Below, piece by piece: positions 31,915 through 42,644 of a stretch of DNA of 64,000 nucleotides (the stretch's first letter is position 1; each line of letters begins with the position of its first letter). Source of the stretch: Pararge aegeria (lineage: Eukaryota; Arthropoda; Insecta; Lepidoptera; Nymphalidae); contig NC_053200.1 of the NCBI RefSeq assembly GCF_905163445.1, positions 4,960,001 to 5,024,000 of the forward strand, in the 5' to 3' direction. The position numbers and the translations under genes were made by a program. Below the pieces are notes generated by a model. That model saw only the letters and a list, made by a program, of their open reading frames with translations, was not told the DNA's origin and did not search any database.

Positions 31915-32115
31915 ATTAAAAATGTTTGCTTCGACGATAAAGGAAAACATCGTGAGGAAACCTGCATGCCTGAGAGTTCTATATAATGTTCTCAAGGGAT
32001 ATGGAGTCCACCAATCCGCACTGGGCCAGCGTGGTGGACTACGGCTTTAACCCCTTCTCATAGTGGGAGAACACCCGTGCTCTGTAGTGGGCCAATAATG
32101 GGTCGAAACTGAAAT
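31915..32115 (+). mobile_element. SINE family B, head missing
   Basis: GAAACCTGCATGCCTGAGAG, GGGCCAGCGTGGTGGACTAC and CTCTGTAGTGGGCCAATAATG, in order and well preserved. Confidence 0.8.
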
Positions 32116-32504
32116 AATTCGTAGGTACCGACGCTCATTGTGTAATACGAAAATTCAGCTTAAAATCTCTCATTCCGAGATTGACCCCTTTTTTATGCTA
32201 ATATGCCTGGACTATCAATTAAGTGTGATAAAACTTCCGCTAAAACTTTCGTGGCGTTGTTTTTTTACTAATTTTAATGCCAATCGTAAAACGTCCGTAC
32301 CTACAGTCCAACGAACTCGGAATACTAAGTTCGTGGTGAACACGAAGAAAGTTTAACTTCATTTGGTTATATTTACGCCAGTAACGGATAAATAATATGT
32401 GATGAATACCTCTGTTGTATTAAAATAGGAGCTTACTTCACAACTTGTTGTGACTGCCAATTTTTTTTCTCTCCTTTTTAGTTCTTGACTGCAAACTTAC
32501 TAAC
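32116..32504. other. No gene seen
   Basis: A 72-codon frame at 32138 has no recognised domain. Confidence 0.35.
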
Positions 32505-32712
32505 TCGAATTAAATGGGTGGACATAATGTAGTGTTAGATTTTAGGCTGATCTGTTAGGGGTATGGCAGTTATATGAACCCATTATTTTCATCGTGTCTA
32601 TACGATCAGAGAGTTCAGAAATGATAAATTCCCAAATTATTCTTGCAGGATAGAATCCAAAGCCTTCCACTTGTAAGATCAAAGCGCTAACCATTGTGCC
32701 AGGGAGTTCGAT
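32505..32712 (-). mobile_element. SINE family G, diverged copy
   Basis: Order of blocks matches the copies at 19187 and 23466: AGGCTGATCTGTTAGGG, then AAATTCCCAAATTATTC, AGGATAGAATCCAAAGCC (worn B box) and TTGTGCCAGGGAGTTCG at the head end. Confidence 0.65.
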
Positions 32713-33539
32713 ACTTGAAATATAAAATTCAGGACCCTACCTGATTGGTGGGGTTGGAAGGGACCCGACTTAAGTCCCTACATCAATCCCGGCCGGTGGC
32801 TTTTACATGTATAAACGGAAGTGACGACAACTTCTGTTATACACCTTTTAGGTTTGCCATATTTATCCCCATCGCGGAAGTTCCATTTCCCAATATAACT
32901 TACGGTAGCTGGTATTAATGCCTACTTAAAATGTTTCACTCCATCTTTCGTTTCAGTGTAATCTTTGAAAAATAAAAACAAAAATAAACTATTTTAAAAT
33001 CCTTTGTGTACGTATGTAATATTTTTTTATTATTTATGCATACTTCTAAAACATGCCTACTTTATATTAAAAAGTAATGGAAAGATTATTGCGATTAAAA
33101 GTCGGGTTCCAAAAAATGGACTATAAAATATTTCAGACAAAACAAAAGGTTTCCAAGAACTAGCACAGTTCTTATAGAAATAATAGCAATTATTAAGCTA
33201 GAACAATCTTAGTTACGCCTGAAAATACAAGAGGAAAATTAACCCCATTACTTAGTTTTACGAGGTAACAAAGAGTCAAAGAGACTGTTTCAGAGCCAAC
33301 GATTAACCTATCCAAACTTATTAGCAAAATTTTGATAATGTTTATCGTAAAAGGGATTTCCTATCAAATTTTAGTCTAACAACTACGCATTAAATTTACA
33401 CATTATATTAGACAAAGGCAGTTGTTCAATTAATCAAGATTTGCGGGACGTAATCCAAGTTATTGTTATCGCTCTATCCGATTTCCCCGATAACAATTGT
33501 CACCCAAACGGGAACCGCAAGACTTGAAACGATATCCTT
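32713..33539. other. No gene seen
   Basis: No repeat or frame recognised. Confidence 0.4.
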
Positions 33540-33589
33540 TGTTTAATTTACTGGGACGGAATCTGGAGGGTAGGTAGCTACGGAGTACG

Positions 33590-33603
33590 GTTGCCATGGC
33601 AAC
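33590..33603. promoter_or_regulatory. Perfect RFX/X-box palindrome
   Basis: GTTGCCATGGCAAC is the full symmetric RFX consensus (GTTRCC...GGYAAC). In animals RFX proteins bind such X-boxes upstream of ciliary and neuronal genes. Binding here is inferred from the exact match. Confidence 0.7.
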
Positions 33604-33621
33604 ACGCGCCCGGTGGTCGGG

Positions 33622-33653
33622 CCCTGCCCCTTTCCCCCGTGCCTCGTCCCCCC
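33622..33653 (-). other. Potential G-quadruplex
   Basis: C-runs of 3, 4, 5 and 6 on the + strand (33622-33624, 33627-33630, 33634-33638, 33648-33653) give four G-runs on the minus strand with loops of 9, 3 and 2 bases. Confidence 0.45.
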
Positions 33654-33990
33654 GCGCTTTATCGATCCGGGCCCCCTTCCCGCGCCACTCCAAATCAAAT
33701 TACACGAGCAGAGCAAGCGACTGCCGTGCCGGCACACAGCCGACCGCGTTCCCCATGCCGACTCAATCAACTTTGTATTGGCGTAATAGTATTTTAATTC
33801 TATTGCCGCTTTTGACTGCAGCCCCCGTAATGGCTTGTTTGCAAATTACTTGCACGTAACAATATTGGCAACAGATACAACGTTTGCACACTCATTGGGC
33901 CCCCGTGTGTAACATGACTAACAAGCTAATTACGGCGTCGATTTAATTTAAATGGACTAGCTCCATCAATTACCAGGCTACGTAGGTACT

Positions 33991-36025
33991 TAGAAGAGCT
34001 AATCCACTTTTAACGACCGCTTATTACAAGTAATATAGCTTCGTTTGAACATACCCTAGCTATTTACATTTAAAAAATATATTTTACTTATTATAAAATG
34101 TTTGTATCAAGGTAGAAGTTTAAAACTAAGCCAAAGTATTCTTTCAATTATTTTAGTATCATACTCATACTAATTTAATATACCTTTACATTTTTGGTTT
34201 ATAATTTTCAACTTTTTTACATTATATAAGTATAATAAAAAAACTTAAAAATTGACTTCGCTTGCGGGGCTTTTGCGAACCCAAGCAACCGCCGGTCAGG
34301 GCTCCGAGAGAGAAATCTCCTCATAATACGTGAAATTTCCTCATAATACGTGAAATTTCAACAACTTGCTGCCTAGTGCTTTCTGTATACGTCTCTAGAT
34401 CCAACAACAGCGAAAGGTTCTTAATGTGTTGGTCGAAGTTTTTCGCGAGAAGACTATTTATTGAAACAACTATCGAAACAATAACGGTTGACTCAACAAT
34501 GAATACAAAGTAAGTAATAATTAATAGGTATCCAAAAAGGAAGATAGAATTTATGAATGGTGCGAATAAATCATTATTTAAGTTATTTTACTCAGGCAAC
34601 GATTGAATAGTGGAACATTTGACTAAGATGCCAATAAAGTGATAAGTACCTTTTAGAACTGAAAAATAAAAGTTCTCGCGGAAGTTTTATAAAACTGAAA
34701 CGGACGCTGACGTGGCGGGCGACTATTTATTGTAGAATGAAAGCTGTGAACAAAAATAACCAAAAGCAATAGGATAAAACTTCTCTTGAATTAGAAAATG
34801 TTATTATGTTAGACTTATAGCAGTCATAATTTCGGTTCGAGCTTCCATAAGCACCGAGCGGGGCGTATATTTTTCATAAATGGGCGGGACGCGGTAGATT
34901 TAAAGCAAATTTGCACGGGACACGGCTGAGTTTCAGCTTCTGCATTATTAAACGAGTACATTAAACAACATGCTTGCTTTCAACTGTAAGGAAGTTATAA
35001 CTTCTTTAACAAAAGCTTTCTTATCTTTATCTCGCTACTAAAATTATTACTGCGAAAGGATGTCCATTGATTTATTAATTTTGGTTGTTCAGAGCAGCAC
35101 AGAGCATTGAGATTGACGTGACTTATATTAAAATATATGATTTTGTATATAAATTATTTTTGACCGGAGATACTGATATTATATGCCAAATAATGTACGG
35201 TTTATATATTGTATGACATAAATCGACTCTTAGCTCTCTAGTCACTAGATTTTACCTAAGCAACGGACGAACTGATAAATCGCACCCTTAGTGCATTTAT
35301 CAATTCCAAGTTAGGATTTTCCCCTAAATATTTTATTATAAATATTTTATGTAAACACTGCAATATAACTAAGGCATCAAATAGAATTATGGGTTGACTT
35401 TTAAAAGAACAGTTTTTTAATTTGGACATTCAAAATAAGGTGACAAATGAAATATTTACACTAGGGCATCAGAAATTAAGTAAGTGACAATATCGGCTGA
35501 GAAGAAATATGGTGCGCACAAGCGCATACATAGTTCCGCACTTAATAAATAATCTTGTTGATTGGCTTAGAAAGGAAATAACCCGTGATAATATAAAGAT
35601 TAACCTTAATCATATTTCCATTCTATGTCTTAATATGATTAGACGGTTTGGGCACCCGATTAAACCTGGGTGGTTTTGTGGTGCTTTTATACTATTTTAG
35701 CAAATAATATAATGCTTTAAATCATTATTTAATTAAAGAAAATTAAATGCGATGTAGAAAAAGAATATTTTACCTTTATGCCGAAAAATTTCATATTTGT
35801 ATTATGCAACAGAGTCATATTGGTTTGTTACCTATGTAGTTTACATTCTGGAGCCGGTCATAAAATAATTTTTATCCCAAAATGCATATGCATGGTTTGA
35901 CAGAACTGACCTTGATAAAGATTTGCTTAAGGGATTACCTTGTATCCTGGTGACATTACATTGCCTAGAAAAATTTAGGGGTTTTCTTCAAAACAAAACA
36001 AACGCGAACGACAACAGCTAGCGCA
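33991..36025. other. No gene seen; small features only
   Basis: Holds a 20-bp tandem duplication (34321-34360) and a short GC-richer patch at 34830-34940 with CATAAATGGGCGGGACGCGG, unassigned. The rest is AT-rich. Confidence 0.4.
34321..34360. repeat. 20-bp tandem duplication
   Basis: TCATAATACGTGAAATTTCC is followed by an identical unit except for the last base. Confidence 0.95.
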
Positions 36026-36265
36026 GAGGTTCTCAACCTTTTGAAGGCAGTGACGCACTTACAAGTTAAGAAATTTGTCATGCGCCCGCGTCCTTAACCT
36101 GGCTAGTTAATATACATAGGTTTTGTTATTAAGACAGTTAGTCGTATAAAACCATAATAAATAATAAACTTTAACAATTAATTTAAATAATAAAGCTACT
36201 CCAACAATGGGATGGCTGAACTTGGTGATCTCCACACAATTTTTCAAAGTGTTGAGAACCAAAAA
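36026..36265. mobile_element. hAT-like MITE remnant
   Basis: Left end CAGAGGTTCTCAACCTTTTG is typical of hAT termini. A reverse-complement-like GTTGAGAACC lies at 36251-36260. TIR match is short and no target duplication was found, so this is tentative. Confidence 0.4.
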
Positions 36266-36826
36266 ATATTTTTTCTTGATTTTTTTGAAGTACCGAAGAA
36301 CGCTTCGCAACGCACCCACTTTCTTAGTCGCTCAGGGTGGGAAGCCCCGAGAAAGTTGGTTAGAAAACCAAACAACACAAGTTTCGTATTTATAATATCA
36401 TATTAAATATCAAGTAATTAAAGAGTATGAATAATATCAAAATAAGCTATTCGGAAAGTAAGTTAGCATTAATATATCACGCAATTAAGTTTCGACCTTA
36501 TTCGGTTCATTACTTTGTTAATATTTACATTGACAGTTATTATGAAGTAACTTATAATGGATAATAAGGAAAACAGTATAACTCTGTCAAGAGCAATGAA
36601 AAACATCGTTAAAGTTTATGAATAATCATAATGCCATGTTAATGTTGACCTATTGACCCCAAAAAGCCACTTAAAAATTTAATACAATTTCTTAATTAAG
36701 TAAAATATTAGATAAATCCAAGGCCGAACGTCGTAGACGTTATGATATAGTGTGTGTTTAAAATACCAGTGTCCGAGTTCTCGTGACATCGCCGTTCACG
36801 ATGCCAACAAATTACATCTATTATTC
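36266..36826. other. AT-rich DNA, no gene seen
   Basis: Overlapping 60-70-codon frames at 36107-36406 belong to the MITE region and have no domain. Confidence 0.35.
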
Positions 36827-36892
36827 ATTCCCCTGTATCTTTATAATGTTATGTTGAACTAATACCTTGATTGATATGTGAGGTGTTTGCCT

Positions 36893-37020
36893 TGTAGATC
36901 TTGTGGTTAGACTGTCCTACTACGGATCAATAGGTCCTGAGTTCGATTCCCGGTGGGACAATTAATAAGAAAGTGACAACGATCCAGACACCAGGAGATC
37001 CTGGAGAGAGGAGTCTCAAG
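36893..37020 (+). mobile_element. tRNA-derived SINE head
   Basis: CTTGTAGATCTTGTGGTTAG (A-box-like) and CTGAGTTCGATTCCCGG (B box) are spaced as in tRNA-type Pol III promoters. No acceptor-stem pairing, so not a tRNA gene. A related head is at 13140. Confidence 0.6.
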
Positions 37021-37381
37021 ACAAGACTGTAGTGCATCCGCATGTATTTAAAAATATTCACCGAGTCAATGTTATTAACATTTAATTAAAACTTAAAAGC
37101 TGTTGATTTTTTTCTGTATAACGAATTGTCAGTACTAGTACATAATTAGGGCATAAGGTAGTGATGAGCCTAGAATAGCAAGATAATTCCAGCCTTGCTT
37201 ATCGCTGACGTGATAATAATGGTAAATTCCTGTAACCCGCACTGGAACGGGATCTGGTGTACAGGATTATCCTATCCCTTTTCTAAATTCCTCCTTAATG
37301 TGATGAGAATAGAAGAAAATCACAGAGTTAGTTAATGAGTCGTAGGGAGTCACTTGCCACCCAAGACTGTGAAATGCGGAA

Positions 37382-37660
37382 TCTTATACTAATATATAAA
37401 GCTGAAGAGTTGAAAGATTTGAAAAATTCTTTCAGTGTTAGATCAATTTATCAAAGAAGGCTATAGGCTATATATAATCACGCTAAGACTAATAGGAGCA
37501 AAGCATTAATGAAGAATGTTTCAAAATCGGGTTCTTTCCTTTTGAGAGCTTCCGCTGCGTTCGCTGCGGTTTTGGGTTCAATAAAATCACTATGACAAAG
37601 TTGTCCCCTTTTTAAAAATTCTAAAAAAGTCAATAGGACGAAGTTTCGTGGGACCGCTAG
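37382..37660 (+). mobile_element. Non-autonomous Helitron, both ends present
   Basis: Starts TCTTATACTAATATATAAAG after an A and ends GTGGGACCGCTAG before a T, so the A|TC...CTAG|T rule holds. Internal AAAAATTCTTTCAGTGTTAG and GGCTATAGGCTATATATAAT are characteristic of a common lepidopteran Helitron family. The 77-codon minus-strand frame is a shadow. Confidence 0.85.
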
Positions 37661-37739
37661 TCTACGATAAATACCTATGTCCATAAGTCGGTTGAAATGA
37701 TAATGATTCATGCCCCTATATCTTTATAATCATGTTGAA

Positions 37740-38045
37740 ATAATACTGTGATTGATACGCAAGGTGGAATGTGCGACGAGAAGTATAACAAACGCGCGTT
37801 CAGTTATCGTTTATTTTATAGCGATCGGCAATAAAATCGATTATCGTATCATACGTATCGAAACACTCGAGTGGGGACGACAGCCGCTTAGGGACATTTT
37901 AATGAGGGAATGCCGTGATGTCGAATCACCGACGATGGGGTATTTGTCTCCCTCCAAATAATGGGAAAGCGTCGAAAGGATATTTATCAAAACTGCTGTC
38001 GGGCTCTTTTTATTTGCGTTGCCACTGCTAAATGACAATGAAATT
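37740..38045. promoter_or_regulatory. GC-richer block, open on both strands
   Basis: Contains GGCAATAAAATCGATTATCG (caudal/AbdB-like and paired TATCG words) and GATGTCGAATCACCGACGAT. Frames of 65-69 codons exist on both strands. No known domain. Perhaps a regulatory element. Confidence 0.3.
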
Positions 38046-39117
38046 ATTTGTCAAATCTCACGCTATTTGAGTTGTAGCTTATAACCTTCGAACAATAAAG
38101 TAGTGGATAATATTATGCAGTCGCATAAAAAATTCTGTAGCTTATATTATGCTCAAAAGTATTTAATATAAGTCTAAACACATAACATACTTCATCACAT
38201 GTATTGCATTTTTCGATCGTGGAGTTCGTTGGCACTGGCAGTGAACATTAGTTCTCTTAAATTCTAACTAGAAACCGAAAAAAAAATAACTTCACGGCCA
38301 TTCTTTTATGCCTGAGAGCATATCTAGTTTATCTGGTTAAAGCGATTGACAAGTCACAGGTTTTTCTCATGAAAACGCATGCTTTTTTCATGTCCTGTAA
38401 TTAATCGCGGAAATCTTACAAAAATATTCAGGCACAAAAATTATACGATTTAATCAATTCCAAAATGTAAATGTTTTTGACATTTTAACATTTTTGCCTC
38501 GCCTTGCCTCTGGTAAAAAGCGTTTCATCCAACTTGTTTTATTGTTTGAATGTACACAATATTAGGCTAAGCACATTTTGGAAATAATTAATAATTTTAA
38601 AAATATGGGCTACATAGTACATTTCACTGTATAAATATATTTAAGTTTATTGTATACATGTATACAAGCACCTAAATTAACAATTTAATAATTATATGTG
38701 ATAGTACCAAAATAATATCATTCAATTAGAATCTTAATTATCATTTGACGCCTTTTATGATTTTCTCTAATCATAAGCAAAGAAGTTGATATATATTTTA
38801 TTTATTGTACACTTATAATAAAAAGTTTAACAAGATTAAAATAACATTTTTTTATTAAGAACTAAGCACATTTTGGAAAAGAACCCTGCCCAATAAATAG
38901 TAGGTATTAATTAAGTACCGTTTTCATAACGTTTACTGCCGGGTATTTGGTAAATAGTCGTTATATTTTATAGCACAAAGGAAATTTGTCGCTAAATGAT
39001 GTTTGCGTGTTGCGTGATTGTGATGAGCTGAGTTTGGATGAACGCCAACATTGTTTAGACAAGTCGACAGGTTTCGAAGAAATAATTTAATTTGACTGAA
39101 ACTAATTTGTTATAGAG
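38046..39117. other. AT-rich DNA, no gene seen
   Basis: Two short matches, TAAGCACATTTTGGAAA at 38568 and 38863, lie 295 bp apart. Otherwise nothing. Confidence 0.4.
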
Positions 39118-39500
39118 GTTAACAGTTACCCGCGTTTTCGTCCGCGTATAATTTATGTACAAGACGAACGAGCTTTATTACGTAAGTAAGTACATAATGA
39201 GTTTTTAATATAAAAACTAGGTACTTAATGGCACTTAAATATAAAAGTTAAAGATATGAGACATACCTAATATGTTGCCGCTGACTTTTTTGTAGGCATT
39301 ATTAAGCTCTACAACTTTTCTTTATACGTCTAATCCTTAAGCGTTCTTACAAATCAGCCTATCCCGAAAAAGTCTTTTAATTGTCGGGATAGTCTGTTCA
39401 CGACAATTAATGTGGTTTCTATTGGAAAAGAATTTTCAAAATCGGTTCAGAAGAAGCAACAGTTAAAACCAACCTCACAAACCTTACCTGTTAATAATAT
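39118..39500 (-). mobile_element. Helitron-like, diverged
   Basis: Left CAGTTACCCGCGTTTTCGTCC and right AAAATCGGTTCAGAAG, then TTAATAATATTAGTAAAG, are in the order expected of the reverse complement of the Helitron group. The CTAG terminus is mutated. Confidence 0.6.
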
Positions 39501-39548
39501 TAGTAAAGTAAATTATAGCAGATGTGTTGTAACTTATTTTTATTATAC

Positions 39549-39775
39549 ACTAGCTGTACCCCGCTGATTCACAAATATAAACTACGGGAAGCTGTATACT
39601 TCTAAACACATATAGATCTGTTTGGTGTGGTGTATGATTTAAATTATAAATTGCTCGTTACAGATTTTGTAGCTTTTCGTGGAGTAAAGCAAATTAAGCT
39701 TAACTTTTATTGTAAATCATGGAATTCCGCCAAGTAACGCGTGCATCTATTTAATACTGCTTCGTAGGCATACAA
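39549..39775 (-). mobile_element. Repeat family F with a Helitron-like end
   Basis: Begins CACTAGCTGTACCCCGCTGA (a Helitron-like CTAG end), then GATCTGTTTGGTGTGGTGTA, AGCTTAACTTTTATTG and ATGGAATTCCGCCAAGTAAC. Opposite in orientation to the copy at 4235. Confidence 0.55.
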
Positions 39776-39835
39776 CCTTAGAAAATCGGCTACCTAAATT
39801 TTTTTCACCCGTACCAATTAAAAACAATTAACGTG

Positions 39836-40622
39836 AGCGGTGATGGCGCATTGGGTAGGAGCTCCACTTCACTTTCCGGGGGCCGAATTCGAATCCCAGC
39901 ACGCATCACTAATTCTTCTAAGTTATGTGCGTTTTAAGTAATTAAAATATCACTAGCTTCAACGGAGTAGGAAAACATTATGAGGAAACTTGCATGCCTG
40001 AGAGATCTACATAATGTTCTCAAAGGTTGACGGCCGACTGGCGCAGTGGGCAGCGACCCTGCTTTCTGAGTCCTAGGCCGTGGGTTCGATTCCCACAACT
40101 GGAAAATATTTGTGTGATGAACATGATTGTTTTTCAGTGTCTGGGTATTTATCTGTATATTATAAGTATTTATATGTATTATATTTATAAAAATATTCAA
40201 CAGCTATCTTAGTACCCATAACACAAGCTACGCTTACTTTGGGGCTAGATGGCGATGTGTGTATTGTCGTAGTATATTTATTTATTTATTATTTATTTAT
40301 TATTAAAGGTGTGTGGAGTCCACCAACCCGCACTGGGCCAGCGCGGTGGACCTTAACCATTGCTCATTGTGGGAGGAGACCCGAGGTCTTTAGTGGACCG
40401 GTAATGGGTTGAAGTGATGATGATGATGATGATGAAAAGAAAGTAAAATATTATTTTTCTACAAAATGTTCTCAAAGGTGTGTGGAGTCCACCAACCCTT
40501 ATTGGGCCAGCGTGGTGGACTCAAGCCTTAACCATTGCTCATTGTGGGAGGAGACCCAAGCACTGTAGTGGACCGGTTGATGTGATGATAATGATGAAAA
40601 GAAAGTAAAACATTATTTTTGT
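39836..40622 (+). mobile_element. SINE family B, tandemly duplicated and interrupted
   Basis: Head at 39836 (GCGGTGATGGCGCATTGGGT, B box AATTCGAATCCCAGC). Body runs to CTCAAAGGT at 40027, is interrupted by SINE A, and resumes at 40311. From about 40466 the last half plus its 3' flank (AAAAGAAAGTAAAA then ATTATTTTT) is repeated to 40622. The second unit reads straight through the SINE A insertion point. Confidence 0.85.
40028..40304 (+). mobile_element. SINE family A, full length
   Basis: A box region CTGGCGCAGTGGGCAGCG, B box GGGTTCGATTCCCAC, body, and tail with GGGGCTAGATGGCGATGTG ending in (ATTT)n. AAAGGT flanks both sides (40022-40027 and 40305-40310), a short target duplication. The best-preserved A copy in the window. 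Confidence 0.9.
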
Positions 40623-41680
40623 TCGTGTAAAAATTCAGCGTATTATTTCTGAGAGACTTTAAACAGTTCATCCGGGGGATTATTTATAGCGGCTTAATTT
40701 GGTCATGCAAGCGTACTAAAACCACTATGTAAGTGACGTTGGATTTCCGCCAAATGTTACTTTGTTTCCAACTTTCCGGGCATGCATTACGACCTAAACG
40801 AAATTTGTTCCCGTTATCTTTGCGACCTTTGTGAATTGGATGTATCCGATTGTAGAAACTCGAAAGCCTCTTAATTAATTAAAAGCTATCAAGGCAACAG
40901 GAACACGTGTAGCGTACTGGCTAGTGCAGAGAATTCAAGATTAGCGAAGCGATACGGACTGACCTCAAAGGGTCGTGACTCGTGGGGCGAATCTTGCCGT
41001 CCAGTACCCTAGTATAAGATAACGTTACGCCCGCAATCGTAGTCGTTTCGGAGTATCGAAGACAGTGATTTGACTGTCAGAATAAAATAGACCCAAACGT
41101 AATTGTTATTAAGCTTTATTTCGTTTACGCTTCTACAGCAAGCGCTCGTAGCGGACCGTTTATAAACTAAAAATCAGTCGTAAAATATAAAAGACTTTAA
41201 AACAAGGGTCAATAGGTCCTTGTTTGAAGTCACAGTGTTTCTATTCTAGTAAACAGTTCTGATTGCGAGTACGCAAAGTCTGATGAAAAGTTTAGATGTG
41301 GCAAAGGATGGGACCAGTTTGTAAGCATCAAAATACTGATCTCGAAAGAGCTTTTAAAACACTCTAGATGCGTATGAAATGAATAAACACAAATCGCTGT
41401 GTGTGTTTAACATAAATTGCTATAACCCTAAAGGTTAGCCTGCTATTTTGAACTGTTTCATCACTCTAAGTGAGACGTCAAGGGCATCTTGTAGTACGAT
41501 AATAAAAATAATGGGTGAAATATTGGATGCGACCTAGGAATGATAACCTCTCAGTGTCTTATGGTGCAATAGTAAAGTGATCAAGTGAGATTGACACTAA
41601 CCCGGTACGTTAAAATAATGAAGCAGAAACATCACCAAATCTAAAAATCTTCGAAATATAGGTATCCCGTAAAATACTGA
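40623..41680. other. No gene seen
   Basis: 40900-41060 is somewhat GC-richer and contains CGTACTGGCTAGTGCAGAG, faintly SINE-head-like. No assignment. Confidence 0.35.
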
Positions 41681-42082
41681 CACAGTTATTTATTAATCGT
41701 TATATTTGATGGACAAAGCTACAAGGAGCTGGCCTACCTGCTGGCGTCGGTGTTAAGACTTATGTGTATGGCATTATTGCAACATTGTTACAAAAGCTCT
41801 AGTAATACCAAAAACTGTCTTTCTTACGGCGATCCGGGCTTAGGGGTTTTGCTAGAATTTATGCAACTCATACTTAGGGTATCTGTCACTATGTTGTACG
41901 TATCCACACAATCTATCGCCACTAATAAACACCTACGAAGCCACGCACGTACAGAGCCACTTCGTGCGGACACAAATTGCTTTTGTTCGAACGTCGAACG
42001 TGCTGTGATCGAGCCCGCTGCAATTATTTCTTTCTTATTGCGGTTGACGTTTGATGGACTCACAATAAGCTGCTCAACTTAG
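41681..42082 (+). CDS. Unidentified open frame, possible exon or old repeat
   Basis: An open stretch of about 133 codons (110 from a GTG at 41750), with no ATG near the 5' edge. The upstream residues (GQSYKELAYLLASVL) look protein-like. The opposite strand is also open for 79 codons. No domain recognised. It could be a decayed coding exon, a transposon fragment or chance. Confidence 0.2.
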   Translation, partial: HSYLLIVIFDGQSYKELAYLLASVLRLMCMALLQHCYKSSSNTKNCLSYGDPGLGVLLEFMQLILRVSVTMLYVSTQSIATNKHLRSHARTEPLRADTNCFCSNVERAVIEPAAIISFLLRLTFDGLTISCST

Positions 42083-42644
42083 ATAATTACCGACCTATAA
42101 ACCTCATCATTACATAAACGTTTGCGTCAATTAAAATCGTGTGAGTCTCTTCATTGAAATGTGTATTGAAATATTGTAACAGTAACCACTACGGAGAGTT
42201 ACATATTTGCGTTCCGTTTGCCGTGGAGAGCCTGTGGCCATAGCCATAAATTCTTGCGAGACACCACACCACGATTGATTGCCTCTTCTGGTGATGGGAT
42301 GGCTGGTGCAAAGAGTAACCACTTGTACTTTTGTTAAAACTTGTTGAAATAGGTCAATTGAAATGATTTGACTGTCTAAACACACTTAAAATCACGTGAA
42401 GCTAAATCTCGAATGTTGATCGCTTTGATCGCTGAAGAGGAGACTGTGAAGTGATGTTATGTGTTCAATACAGCTAATTTAAAAATTACGGGACATACTG
42501 ATTCCTTTAACTATATGGCTCTTAACTATATGGCTCGTAAACCAAGTGTACAAAGTGTTAACCTATGCTTATAAATGTTAATATATCTAGGTACTTCCAT
42601 AACTCTTGTTAACGAAGACTGAATCTTGAATTAGTTAATCGTGG
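42083..42644. other. No gene seen
   Basis: An 84-codon minus-strand frame at 42131 has no domain. Two copies of ACTATATGGCTC lie close together near 42512-42536. Confidence 0.35.

Larger units (their letters stand above)
33540..33990. promoter_or_regulatory. GC-rich island with RFX site
   Basis: The most GC-rich stretch of the window. It holds a perfect RFX palindrome (33590-33603), several C-runs, and at its right side homeodomain-type words (CTAATTACGGCGTCG at 33924, ATCAATTACC at 33965). Frames are open on both strands for 65-87 codons, which follows from the base composition. None shows a known domain. Likely an enhancer or promoter, possibly with a non-coding exon. Confidence 0.5.
36827..37770. 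repeat. Pair of ~62-bp direct repeats about 880 bp apart
   Basis: 36827-36890 and 37706-37770 share ATTCAT, CCCCT, ATCTTTATAAT, ATGTTGAA, AATA and TGATTGATA in order. Between them lie a SINE head (36893) and a Helitron (37382). They could be flanks of an old segmental duplication. Confidence 0.6.

Noticed and set aside
33466..33859. Four overlapping open frames on both strands in the GC-rich island
   Set aside because: Simultaneous openness on both strands follows from few AT-rich stop codons; no domain or codon bias supports a protein.
36893..36965. tRNA gene candidate with good A and B boxes
   Set aside because: The ends do not form an acceptor stem, and SINE-like sequence follows; it is a SINE head. 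The same holds for the heads at 6405, 13140, 16636, 40028 and 45657.
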